Under the pieces are notes generated by a model. The model worked only from the letters and a program-made list of their open reading frames with translations. It was not told the DNA's origin and searched no databases. Position numbers and translations under genes: made by a program. Below, piece after piece: positions 1 through 5,725 of a stretch of DNA of 7,437 bases. The DNA is from Caldisericaceae bacterium (GTDB lineage: Bacteria; Caldisericota; Caldisericia; Caldisericales; Caldisericaceae), in NCBI GenBank assembly GCA_026987225.1, contig JALSNB010000313.1, positions 1 to 7,437 of the forward strand, in the 5' to 3' direction. How positions within the stretch are numbered: the stretch's first letter is position 1; each line of letters opens with the position of its first letter.

Positions 1-375
1 GTGGTAATCGGAAGGAGCAATATCGTAGGAAAACCAGTTGCCCTGCTTCTGCTCAAAGAAAATGCAACCGTAACGATTTGCCACTCTCACACAAAAAATA
101 TCCAAAAGGTTGCACAGACTGCGGACATTCTCGTCGTATCCACGGGAAAGGCCAAAATGGTTGACAGGAGTTTCGTAAAACGCGGGGCTGTTGTAATAGA
201 CGTCGGAATTAACAAGGTGAACGGCAAAATAGTGGGAGACGTTGACTTCGACGACGTAAAAGACGTGGCAGGTGCAATCACGCCAGTGCCCGGTGGCATA
301 GGAGTGCTCACAACACTCATGCTCCTTAGGAATACGGTAAAGGCGGCAAAAGTGCAGAATAATTTGGAGATATAG
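1..375 (+). CDS. folD: Bifunctional methylenetetrahydrofolate dehydrogenase/cyclohydrolase FolD, C-terminal part (5' end outside window)
   Basis: FolD interconverts 5,10-methylene-, 5,10-methenyl- and 10-formyl-tetrahydrofolate in the cytoplasm, using NAD(P). Only about the last 124 residues are present, against roughly 280 for the family. The GTG at base 1 encodes the internal valine of the nucleotide-binding motif and is not a start. Visible signatures are the Rossmann motif IGRSNIVGKP followed by CHSHT, then VVIDVGIN, GDVDF and the C-terminal family signature ITPVPGGIGVLTT. The catalytic lysine region lies upstream and cannot be checked. In the signature the usual G-[VI]-G-P-[ML]-T reads GIGVLT, so the proline is replaced by valine. 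The TAG stop overlaps the SD sequence AGGAGG (374-379) of the next gene, which starts 8 bases later, so the two are probably cotranscribed. Family assignment is firm. Confidence 0.95.
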   Translation: MVIGRSNIVGKPVALLLLKENATVTICHSHTKNIQKVAQTADILVVSTGKAKMVDRSFVKRGAVVIDVGINKVNGKIVGDVDFDDVKDVAGAITPVPGGIGVLTTLMLLRNTVKAAKVQNNLEI

Positions 376-383
376 GAGGCACG

Positions 384-1604
384 ATGAAAAAAACATCCGG
401 TGATTTAAAGATGGAATGGGCAATGAGAAATATGCCCGTAATGAAACAGATTGAAAAAAGGTTCAAAAAGGAAAAGCCCCTAAAAGGTATAAACATTGCA
501 ATCGCCCTGCATCTTGAGGCAAAAACCGCAAATCTTGCCTATATCCTTTCGGAAGGAGGTGCAAACGTTGCGATAACAGGCTCGAATCCGCTCACAACGC
601 AAGACGACGTTGCCGAAGCCCTAACAAGAAAAGGCGTAAAAGTATTTGCAAAATACGGGGAAACCGAAAAAGAATACTGGGAAAATTACAATAAGGTTGC
701 AGATATTAAGCCGCATGTAATTGTAGATGACGGAGGGGATATGATTCATCTCGTCCACACAAAAAGAAAGGAACTGCTGAAAAACATTATCGGTGCAACG
801 GAAGAAACAACAACCGGAGTGATAAGAGACAGAGCGCTTGCAAACGAAGGCAAATTAAAGTTTCCCGTTATTGCCGTAAACAACGGCCAGTGCAAATACC
901 TCTTTGACAATAGGTACGGTACGGGGCAATCCACATGGGACGGCATCATAAGGACAACAAACATTACCGTTGCAGGAAAAAATGTCGTAGTGGCCGGATA
1001 CGGCTGGGTTGGAAAAGGTGTTGCAATGCGTGCAAAAGGGCTTGGCGCACGGGTTTTCATTACTGAAGTCAATCCTATCAGGGCAATGGAAGCATATATG
1101 GACGGATTTACCGTGCTTCCCATGAAAGAAGCGGCAAAAGTAGGCGATATTTTTGTTACGACAACAGGAGACACAAACGTTATAGACAAAAGGCATTTCG
1201 GCCTGCTTAAAAACGGGGCGATACTTGCAAACGCAGGACATTTCAACGTGGAAATACAGATGGACGAACTCGAAAAAATCGCCAAAAAGAAACGCACTGT
1301 GAGGAAAAACATCGAAGAGTACACGCTTCCAAACAACAGAAACATATACGTTCTCGGCGAAGGGCGGCTCGTAAACCTTGCCTGTGCGGACGGACACCCC
1401 ATTGAAATTATGGACCTCTCGTTCGCCCTCCAATCCTTATCAGTAGAATACATCTTGAAAAACGGAAAGAAAATGGACACAAAAGTTTACAACGTGCCGG
1501 AAGAAATCGACACACAAGTTGCCGAAGAGATGTTAAAAGCAAACAATATCAGCATAGATAAACTGACAAAAAAGCAGATAGATTATTTAACGAAATCACA
1601 CTAA
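384..1604 (+). CDS. ahcY: Adenosylhomocysteinase (S-adenosyl-L-homocysteine hydrolase)
   Basis: This NAD-dependent cytoplasmic enzyme reversibly splits S-adenosylhomocysteine into adenosine and homocysteine, relieving product inhibition of methyltransferases. The 406 residues are full length for the compact archaeal/Thermotoga-type family. Expected active-site positions are present: H43 in ALHLEAKTAN, D116 in VDDGGDMIH, E140 in GATEETTTG, K171 and D175-N176 in CKYLFDNRYGTG, H286 in NAGHFNVEI and H338 in NLACADGHP. The NAD-binding loop is GYGWVGKG (205-212). The usual NAGHFDVEI reads FNVEI here, a mild change. ATG at 384 is chosen because AGGAGG lies 4 bases upstream. The gene sits between folD and a proteasome-fold protein with very short gaps, consistent with a one-carbon/methyl-cycle operon. 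A long open frame antisense to it is a shadow. Confidence 0.98.
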   Translation: MKKTSGDLKMEWAMRNMPVMKQIEKRFKKEKPLKGINIAIALHLEAKTANLAYILSEGGANVAITGSNPLTTQDDVAEALTRKGVKVFAKYGETEKEYWENYNKVADIKPHVIVDDGGDMIHLVHTKRKELLKNIIGATEETTTGVIRDRALANEGKLKFPVIAVNNGQCKYLFDNRYGTGQSTWDGIIRTTNITVAGKNVVVAGYGWVGKGVAMRAKGLGARVFITEVNPIRAMEAYMDGFTVLPMKEAAKVGDIFVTTTGDTNVIDKRHFGLLKNGAILANAGHFNVEIQMDELEKIAKKKRTVRKNIEEYTLPNNRNIYVLGEGRLVNLACADGHPIEIMDLSFALQSLSVEYILKNGKKMDTKVYNVPEEIDTQVAEEMLKANNISIDKLTKKQIDYLTKSH

Positions 1605-1616
1605 GGAGATGATGAA

Positions 1617-2354
1617 ATGTCTTTTATAATTACGGTTTATGTGCCTGCAGGCATTGTAATGGCATCGGACAGCAGGCAGAGCATTACCATTCAGAGGAGG
1701 GACAATACGGGCAAGGAATATCCGCCTCTTCAAACGATAAGCTCCGACTTTGTATATAAAACATACCTGCTAAAGGAGCAGCAAATAGGAATAAGCACGT
1801 TCGGCGAATCATTGCTCGGAAAGGTGCCGATGGATTTTCATTTGAAAGAATTCGAAGAAGAGGACTTATCGGTAAAAGACGACGTTCAAACGGTTGCCAA
1901 TAAGCTACTGAATTTCTTCAAAAGAAAATTTCCCAATGCCGATACGTCGTTTCATATTGCGGGATACCAAAAGAAGGACAGGGTAAGCATTCCGTTCGTT
2001 TACCACTGCAACATAAAAAGGGCGGAACTAAAGAGGCTTAACTATTCGCAGGAAGTAAACAAAATCCTCTACGGTGCGAGCTGGGGCGGTGAGGGAGATA
2101 TTATCGCCGAAATTCTTCAACCCGCATGGACAAGAGACAGGAGCGGAAAGTTCGTCCAAATACAAAAGCCGCCTATCATATGGGATGCAATGCCTCTGCA
2201 AGATGCGATCGATTTCGCAGTGTACGCCGTAAAAACAACAATAGACACGATCAGGTTCCAAGCACGGGCAAAAACCGTAGGAGGCCCGATAGACGTATTA
2301 CTGATAAGCCCGGAAGGGGCACACTGGATAAAAAGAAAAGAGCTCTCTGCATAA
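1617..2354 (+). CDS. Proteasome-fold (Ntn-hydrolase-like) protein of unknown substrate
   Basis: I do not recognise a named gene, but the N-terminus aligns with proteasome beta subunits and HslV. If the initiator Met is removed, Ser2 becomes residue 1, where the catalytic Thr1 lies. Then G11-I12, D17, S18 and R19 (AGIVMASDSR) fall exactly on the yeast beta5 positions. K48 (DFVYKTYLL), followed by IGISTFGES, could match the catalytic Lys33 segment after an insertion of about 14 residues. The C-terminal part has LYGASWGGEGDII (151-163) and GGPIDVLLISPEGAHWI (222-238), a typical late strand pair of this fold. At 245 residues it has the size of a proteasome subunit, with no signal peptide or membrane segment. 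ATG at 1617 is supported by AAGGAG (1603-1608); the gap to ahcY is 12 bases. It could be a peptidase, an amidase or an inactive relative. Fold is fairly sure; activity is inferred. Confidence 0.75.
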   Translation: MSFIITVYVPAGIVMASDSRQSITIQRRDNTGKEYPPLQTISSDFVYKTYLLKEQQIGISTFGESLLGKVPMDFHLKEFEEEDLSVKDDVQTVANKLLNFFKRKFPNADTSFHIAGYQKKDRVSIPFVYHCNIKRAELKRLNYSQEVNKILYGASWGGEGDIIAEILQPAWTRDRSGKFVQIQKPPIIWDAMPLQDAIDFAVYAVKTTIDTIRFQARAKTVGGPIDVLLISPEGAHWIKRKELSA

Positions 2355-2394
2355 AGTAAAACGTATATTATTATCCTATACAAACTACAAACAC

Positions 2395-2422
2395 TTGACA
2401 TATTCAATATAATTGTTAATAT
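2395..2422 (+). promoter_or_regulatory. Candidate sigma-70-type promoter of the FIST gene
   Basis: A consensus -35 box TTGACA (2395-2400) is followed after 16 bases by TAATAT (2417-2422), a 4/6 match to TATAAT. The -10 is preceded by TG plus one base (2414-2416), giving an extended -10 element. Transcription would begin near 2429, leaving a leader of about 60 bases before the ATG at 2492. It lies in the 137-base gap after the folD-ahcY operon, where I see no hairpin terminator, so some readthrough into FIST is possible. Confidence 0.55.
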
Positions 2423-2442
2423 TAAAGAAAAAAATGAAGGGG

Positions 2443-2456
2443 GAAGAAATTTCTTC
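2443..2456. repeat. 14-base perfect palindrome in the FIST leader
   Basis: GAAGAAATTTCTTC is its own reverse complement and lies about 14 bases downstream of the predicted transcription start. It could be a repressor-binding site just past the promoter, or a weak RNA hairpin. It directly follows a purine run, AGGGGG, that resembles an SD sequence but has no start codon at a usable distance. Function is inferred from position only. Confidence 0.4.
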
Positions 2457-2475
2457 AATCATATTTTTTAAAATT

Positions 2476-2485
2476 GAGAAGGGGG
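2476..2485 (+). promoter_or_regulatory. Ribosome-binding site that fixes the FIST start
   Basis: GAGAAGGGGG ends 6 bases before the ATG at 2492. It lies inside the longer reading that would begin at the TTG at 2474, so that upstream start has no SD and is rejected in favour of the ATG. Confidence 0.75.
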
Positions 2486-2491
2486 TTTGCT

Positions 2492-3721
2492 ATGAATAAA
2501 GTACGTTTTGCTTTTTCAGAAGGCACTGATGCTGACAAAATAATAGGAGATTTGAAAAATAAAATAGGAGAATCTCCTAACTTAACAATCCTGTTTGCTT
2601 CTTCCGAATATTCGCAGAAAGAACTTGTAGACAAATTTAAGGAGGGCTTGGGAGGAAAATTGTTCGGCTGTTCTACTGCAGGTGAGATCTCATCAACCGG
2701 TTTTCATACGGAAAGTATAGTAGCACTCAGTATAAAAGCTCCAAAAACTGTTTTTAACGTGAATACCGAAATAGGTAGGTTTGTTAGTAATGGAGAAGAT
2801 ACCGGAAAAAAGGTTGCGGAAAAAGCATTCCAGGAGCTAAAATCTGGAATGGATCTCTATTTTCTTAAATTCAACAATGCAAGTGCCATAGAGGCATTGC
2901 GACATTTCCCGTTTTATATGTTAATTGCGTCTGACGGATTGGCAGGAAACGAAGAAGAAGTTTTAAAGGGCATATCGAAGGCCACACTAAACAGGATACA
3001 AGCAGTGGGCGGATCCGCAGGAGATGATCTGAAATTCAAAGAAACATTTGTTTATTCCGATAAAGGGGTATCATCCGACGCAGTTTCAATAGCCGCACTC
3101 TACACCATTTTAAAAGTAGGCGTCGGCATAAAAATGGGCTTCTACCCGGCATCACTTTCGGAAAAATACGGAGTTGTGACTGAAAACGGCAAGACCGAAA
3201 GAATTGTAAAAACTATTAACGGGAAACCGGCTCGAGATGTATATATGAAATGGGTAGAAAAAAACAGTATAGAAGATGCAAACAAAAGTTTTGCTGAAAA
3301 CCCCATGGGTATAGTAGAACCTTCGACTAAAATCTGGAAGGTAAGAAGCCCTGCAAAATTTCTTGAAGACGGATCAATTCTGTTTTATTCAAATGTTTCG
3401 CCTAAAGGCATAGGAATAGGATTACTTGCTTCAGATAAACAATCCCACGTCAATGCCATAAGAGAGGCTGTGAAGGAAGCTATAGACAGAGCGGGAAATC
3501 CAAATAAAATTTACGCCGTAATAATATTTGATTGTATCCTAAGAGGAATATTAAGTGATATTTATAATACAAAAAACGAAGAAATAGAAGAAGTTAAAAA
3601 AATAGTAGGAGAAGACGTACCGATTATAGGTTTTCTCACATACGGAGAATTTGGAAACACCGATATAGAACCACTTTGGCATCACAACCAAACTGTAACA
3701 GTCATGATCATAGGGGAGTAG
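2492..3721 (+). CDS. FIST domain protein (FIST_N + FIST_C), stand-alone sensory module
   Basis: FIST domains are sensory modules found alone or fused to histidine kinases, diguanylate cyclases or chemoreceptors, and are thought to bind small ligands such as amino acids. This 409-residue protein consists only of the sensor, with no kinase, receiver, GGDEF or membrane segment. FIST_N spans about residues 25-205, with the hallmarks FGCSTAGEIS (58-67) and VGGSAGDD (172-179). FIST_C spans about 210-405, with VVTENGK, NGKPARDVY (243-251), KVRSPAKF, IFDCILRGIL (345-354), GFLTYGEFGN (380-389) and HNQTVTVMI (398-406). The start at 2492 is preferred over the in-frame TTG at 2474 because of the SD. It is monocistronic: own candidate promoter upstream, hairpin terminator 20 bases downstream, convergent with the KaiC-like operon. 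Its output partner is not visible. ATA and AAA codons are more frequent than in the folD-ahcY genes. Confidence 0.93.
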   Translation: MNKVRFAFSEGTDADKIIGDLKNKIGESPNLTILFASSEYSQKELVDKFKEGLGGKLFGCSTAGEISSTGFHTESIVALSIKAPKTVFNVNTEIGRFVSNGEDTGKKVAEKAFQELKSGMDLYFLKFNNASAIEALRHFPFYMLIASDGLAGNEEEVLKGISKATLNRIQAVGGSAGDDLKFKETFVYSDKGVSSDAVSIAALYTILKVGVGIKMGFYPASLSEKYGVVTENGKTERIVKTINGKPARDVYMKWVEKNSIEDANKSFAENPMGIVEPSTKIWKVRSPAKFLEDGSILFYSNVSPKGIGIGLLASDKQSHVNAIREAVKEAIDRAGNPNKIYAVIIFDCILRGILSDIYNTKNEEIEEVKKIVGEDVPIIGFLTYGEFGNTDIEPLWHHNQTVTVMIIGE

Positions 3722-3738
3722 TATAACAAGAAACCCAC

Positions 3739-3773
3739 AATAGGGCCGTACTTTTAAAGTACGGCCCTATTTT
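3739..3773 (+). terminator. Intrinsic terminator of the FIST gene, possibly bidirectional
   Basis: TAGGGCCGTAC (3741-3751) pairs perfectly with GTACGGCCCTA (3759-3769), and two further A-T pairs extend the stem at its base. The loop is T/A-rich. On the plus strand TTTT (3770-3773) follows. On the minus strand the tail is TTGTGGGTTTCTT, a poorer U-tract, so it may also stop readthrough from the convergent KaiC-like operon, less efficiently. Confidence 0.85.
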
Positions 3774-3828
3774 AAAAGTTAAATTAATAAAACGAATAAC
3801 CTAAAATTCTTTAACGTATTATACACTC

Positions 3829-3874
3829 ATTATGCACTAAGGGTGTTTTTCCACCTCCATCATCAGTGCATAAT
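3829..3874. repeat. 46-base inverted-repeat element between convergent genes
   Basis: ATTATGCACT (3829-3838) is repeated as its exact reverse complement AGTGCATAAT (3865-3874), with 26 bases between. Within the loop, on the minus strand, GGTG and CACC pair around GAAAAA, giving a two-tier hairpin. It lies 25 bases beyond the stop of the helix-turn-helix gene, reading leftwards. No T-run follows the outer stem on either strand, so it is not a canonical terminator. It could be an mRNA 3'-end stabiliser, a dispersed palindromic repeat or a small RNA fold. Confidence 0.6.
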
Positions 3875-3898
3875 ATTCATTAAAAAAACTATAATTGT

Positions 3899-4486
3899 TT
3901 AAGTAATAACGGACCTAATTTCATGAAGCAGGTCTTTAGGACTTGCAATTGGATACTTAAGTTTTTCAAGTATCTCGGAAATACGAATATTCTTAATTAC
4001 AATTCCCGACAGTTTGTTTGCAAGTGTTTCTTTATTCACAGGGAAATCGGTCCCTCTGATTCTCTGCAATACTTTTACAGCCCATTCCACTCCCAACACT
4101 TCCATCTCTTCTTCTTTCACAAACACACCGTTTTCGTCTTTAACCCTTTCGTAGGCAAGTTTTGCAATGCCACCTGCTTTATGGTAATCAACCTTATCAA
4201 TCTCTCCTTCGAGATATTTTTTTACCGCTTCGGGATCGGCCTGGAAAATCTTTTTAACGGTTTGCTCGGTTACACCGAGATATTCGGCAATTTCTTTATA
4301 CGTTTTCATCGCCTTTTCCTTCAAAACAATCGCATAAGCGGCTTCTGCAAGAGACGGAAGCCATGTAAGGTTTCTGTAATTGATAAGGTTCTTTAATCCG
4401 CCGAGAATTCTGATGCTTTCTTCAAAAATCCTTTCGGCAAGGTAGTCATAATCAACATTGCTTATCGGTTTGTCAATGATTTCCAT
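3899..4486 (-). CDS. KaiC-partner helix-turn-helix regulatory protein (near-KaiC domain family)
   Basis: The 195-residue protein carries a domain known to occur regularly next to KaiC-like ATPases in thermophiles (as I recall, the TIGRFAMs 'near_KaiC' probable regulatory domain). The segment around NLTWLPSLAEAAYAI (39-53) leads into a clear helix-turn-helix, TYKEIAEYLGVTEQTVKKIF (62-81), then ADPEAV. Residues 120-195 form a second helical region rich in charged residues, with no recognised motif. The HTH suggests DNA binding, but no target is known. The ATG overlaps the last base of the upstream ATPase stop codon (TAATG), and the SD GGAGGTGAT lies at 4500-4492, so the two genes are translationally coupled. 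Cytoplasmic; no signal or membrane segment. Family assignment is good; the regulatory role is inferred from family context. Confidence 0.8.
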   Translation of the reverse strand: MEIIDKPISNVDYDYLAERIFEESIRILGGLKNLINYRNLTWLPSLAEAAYAIVLKEKAMKTYKEIAEYLGVTEQTVKKIFQADPEAVKKYLEGEIDKVDYHKAGGIAKLAYERVKDENGVFVKEEEMEVLGVEWAVKVLQRIRGTDFPVNKETLANKLSGIVIKNIRISEILEKLKYPIASPKDLLHEIRSVIT

Positions 4487-5334
4487 TATTTATCACCTCC
4501 TTTTACAAATTCTTCCAATGGTTCAATAATGTTTATCGTTCCCACATCAGTTATTTCAAACACCCACGCACGTGAGTCATGCGCAGTAATGCGGCAACCG
4601 TCAATTCGTATCGTTCTCAGAACGGAACCCATAGGCATATCGTAAAGCGAAACCTGCCATTTGGTTTGTATCAATTCCTTGTTCATAACGATTGTTCCGT
4701 CAACAATGTGTGCAACTGCGAGCCCGCCCGCAGCTTCAAGAGAAGTGGAATCCTGAGACGAACGCTTCTGAGAAACAAGAATAGCGGTTTGTTTTTGCTG
4801 TTTGAGAAAATTGAAAAATACTCTCACAATTTGCCTGGCAAGCATCTCTTTGTGCTCATAAAGTCCCGTTATACTGTCGATAATCGTGTTTGTGATATGT
4901 TTTTCTTCTATTGCATCTCGCATTGTGCCGAGCAACGCATTCGGATCTTCGCGCAGTTCCGGATTCACGGACGCATCGATAACAACAATGTTTTTCTCGA
5001 CTTTATCAAAATCAAGCCCCAGTGCTTTGCTTTTTTCCTTTATCGACGTATAGAGAAACGGGGCCGGGGATTCAACCGAGACAAAAAGCACTTTATACCC
5101 TTCGTTTGCCTGAACTGCAGCAAACTGCTCGGCAAGCACGCTCTTTCCTGTATCCGGAATCCCAACGATATTCAAAACGGCCTGATGCGGAATGCCTCCG
5201 AGCGGCTTCTTCACAAATTTTCCGTTCTTTTCCGCTATAGTGTAAAACATTTCGTCAAGTTTGGTTTTTGTCGGAATCCCAAAAATTTTCGGAGCGCTGT
5301 TTTTCAAATCCCCCAATTCTGTATAAAGAGCCAC
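4486..5334 (-). CDS. KaiC/RecA-superfamily ATPase, thermophile KaiC-like family
   Basis: This is a single-domain KaiC-like P-loop ATPase of 282 residues; true clock KaiC has two such domains in about 500 residues. Walker A is GIPDTGKS (58-65). The strand after the next helix reads VLFVSVESP (82-90), with E88 where KaiC proteins usually have a catalytic Glu pair. Walker B is NTIIDSITG (149-157) with D153, and a sensor-like glutamine is Q189 in ILVSQK. The C-terminal part, TIRIDGC (241-247) and HDSRAWVFEI (252-261), resembles what I recall of the AF_0795-type archaeal and thermophilic bacterial KaiC-domain family. The GTG start at 5334 is preceded by GGGGGTGAT (5346-5338). It overlaps its HTH partner by one base. 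Family-level role is signal transduction or regulation; the actual target is unknown. No clock kaiA or kaiB is in view. Confidence 0.88.
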   Translation of the reverse strand: MALYTELGDLKNSAPKIFGIPTKTKLDEMFYTIAEKNGKFVKKPLGGIPHQAVLNIVGIPDTGKSVLAEQFAAVQANEGYKVLFVSVESPAPFLYTSIKEKSKALGLDFDKVEKNIVVIDASVNPELREDPNALLGTMRDAIEEKHITNTIIDSITGLYEHKEMLARQIVRVFFNFLKQQKQTAILVSQKRSSQDSTSLEAAGGLAVAHIVDGTIVMNKELIQTKWQVSLYDMPMGSVLRTIRIDGCRITAHDSRAWVFEITDVGTINIIEPLEEFVKGGDK

Positions 5335-5360
5335 AGTATCACCCCCTTTCCGACACAGAA

Positions 5361-5389
5361 ATTATACAACAATTTCAAATAAATGTCAA
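5361..5389 (-). promoter_or_regulatory. Full-consensus sigma-70 promoter of the KaiC-like operon
   Basis: Read on the minus strand, TTGACA (5389-5384) is followed by a 17-base spacer and TATAAT (5366-5361), identical to the consensus for both boxes and the spacer. Transcription should start near 5354, giving a leader of about 20 bases that includes the SD sequence. I see no evident operator palindrome over it, which suggests constitutive expression unless a factor acts through a less symmetric site. Confidence 0.85.
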
Positions 5390-5390
5390 T

Positions 5391-5685
5391 TATTTTGCAC
5401 GAAAAAATAGTCTGTATGTGTCTAATACCCTAATTTCCTTCAAATAATTTAATTGGTTTTTTATACAAATATTTTTTGCGTATCATACAATTGTGAAACT
5501 ATCTCTTCTCTTTACTTTGTTTGCGAACATATATTTTCCAAATCGTTGCTCCGATTTTGAAATAATTTTAAACGGCGTAAAATGAAACAAGAAAAGGAGA
5601 AAAAGATGATAAATAGCGATTCGCATTTTTTTACAAACACAATTGGGAGATTTTTGAAAAAGTAGTGCATTCTAAAAATTTATTA
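5391..5685. other. AT-rich intergenic region between the divergent kaiC-like and hicAB operons
   Basis: The gene-free stretch between the two operon starts (5335-5725) is about 390 bases. Both ends hold promoters, listed separately. Between them I see no tRNA, long reading frame or mobile-element end. It contains a possible 19-codon frame with a good SD (5606-5665), and a weak promoter-like pair just before it: TTGAAA (5557-5562), 15 bases, TAAAAT (5578-5583). The segment 5391-5550 shows only AT-rich sequence with an 8-base palindrome ACAATTGT (5487-5494) and no interpretable signal. Confidence 0.6.
5606..5665 (+). CDS. Possible 19-residue leader peptide or small protein upstream of hicAB
   Basis: The frame reads MINSDSHFFTNTIGRFLKK and stops at TAG. 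Its ATG is preceded at 6 bases by AAGGAG (5594-5599), as good a ribosome-binding site as any in the window. A weak promoter-like pair (TTGAAA, 15 bases, TAAAAT) would start transcription near 5590, just before that SD. Inside the frame, GCG (5616-5618) and CGC (5622-5624) plus flanking AAAT/ATTT (5611-5614, 5625-5628) can form a short bulged hairpin followed by TTTT (5629-5632), which resembles a weak attenuator. I recognise no family. It may be a leader peptide, a remnant or chance in AT-rich DNA; the SD is the only solid evidence. Confidence 0.3.
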   Translation: MINSDSHFFTNTIGRFLKK

Positions 5686-5713
5686 TTGACTATGATACTA
5701 TATATAGTATAAT
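5686..5713 (+). promoter_or_regulatory. hicAB promoter
   Basis: TTGACT (5686-5691) is separated by 16 bases from a perfect TATAAT (5708-5713). The predicted start of transcription, about 7 bases after the -10, is near 5720. That would leave only some 6 bases before the TTG start of hicA and would exclude its SD (5715-5719) from the transcript. The spacer and -10 are covered by a palindrome, listed separately, so repression by HicB is likely. Confidence 0.75.
5695..5710. promoter_or_regulatory. 16-base perfect palindrome overlapping the hicAB promoter: probable HicB operator
   Basis: ATACTATATATAGTAT is its own reverse complement and fills most of the -35/-10 spacer, running into the -10 box. 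Allowing one mismatched pair it extends to 22 bases (5692-5713). HicB here carries a ribbon-helix-helix DNA-binding domain, and type II antitoxins typically repress their own promoter through such symmetric sites. That HicB binds here is inference from position. Confidence 0.65.
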
Positions 5714-5714
5714 T

Positions 5715-5719
5715 AGGAG
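5715..5719 (+). promoter_or_regulatory. Shine-Dalgarno sequence that supports the TTG start of hicA
   Basis: AGGAG lies 6 bases before the TTG at 5726, and the next in-frame ATG (5753) has no SD. It directly follows the -10 box, so it would be transcribed only from a promoter further upstream. Confidence 0.65.
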
Positions 5720-5725
5720 AAGACA

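Noticed and set aside
746..1480. Long open frame (about 244 codons) on the minus strand inside the adenosylhomocysteinase gene, with another at 855-1433
   Set aside because: They lie antisense to a gene with every catalytic residue in place, have no SD or promoter, and their translations show no domain pattern.
2408..2413. Perfect TATAAT as the FIST -10 box
   Set aside because: It is only 7 bases after TTGACA, and no acceptable -35 lies 16-18 bases upstream; TAATAT with extended TG fits the TTGACA better.
2474..2491. Upstream TTG start for the FIST protein, adding six residues
   Set aside because: It has no SD of its own, and the true SD lies inside this extension just ahead of the ATG at 2492.
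3829..3874. Inverted repeat as an integron attC site or a classical terminator
   Set aside because: The attC core motifs (RYYYAAC and GTTRRRY) are not at the ends, and no T-run follows the stem on either strand.
4579..5382. Open frame of 267 codons on the plus strand opposite the KaiC-like ATPase gene, and one at 3923-4396 opposite the HTH gene
   Set aside because: Their translations are Phe/Arg/Asn-rich without motifs and mirror well-supported minus-strand genes, so they are shadows.
5486..5531. Minus-strand 15-codon frame (ATG near 5531) upstream of the KaiC-like gene
   Set aside because: It has no proper SD and lies upstream of the full-consensus promoter, so it is probably chance in AT-rich DNA.
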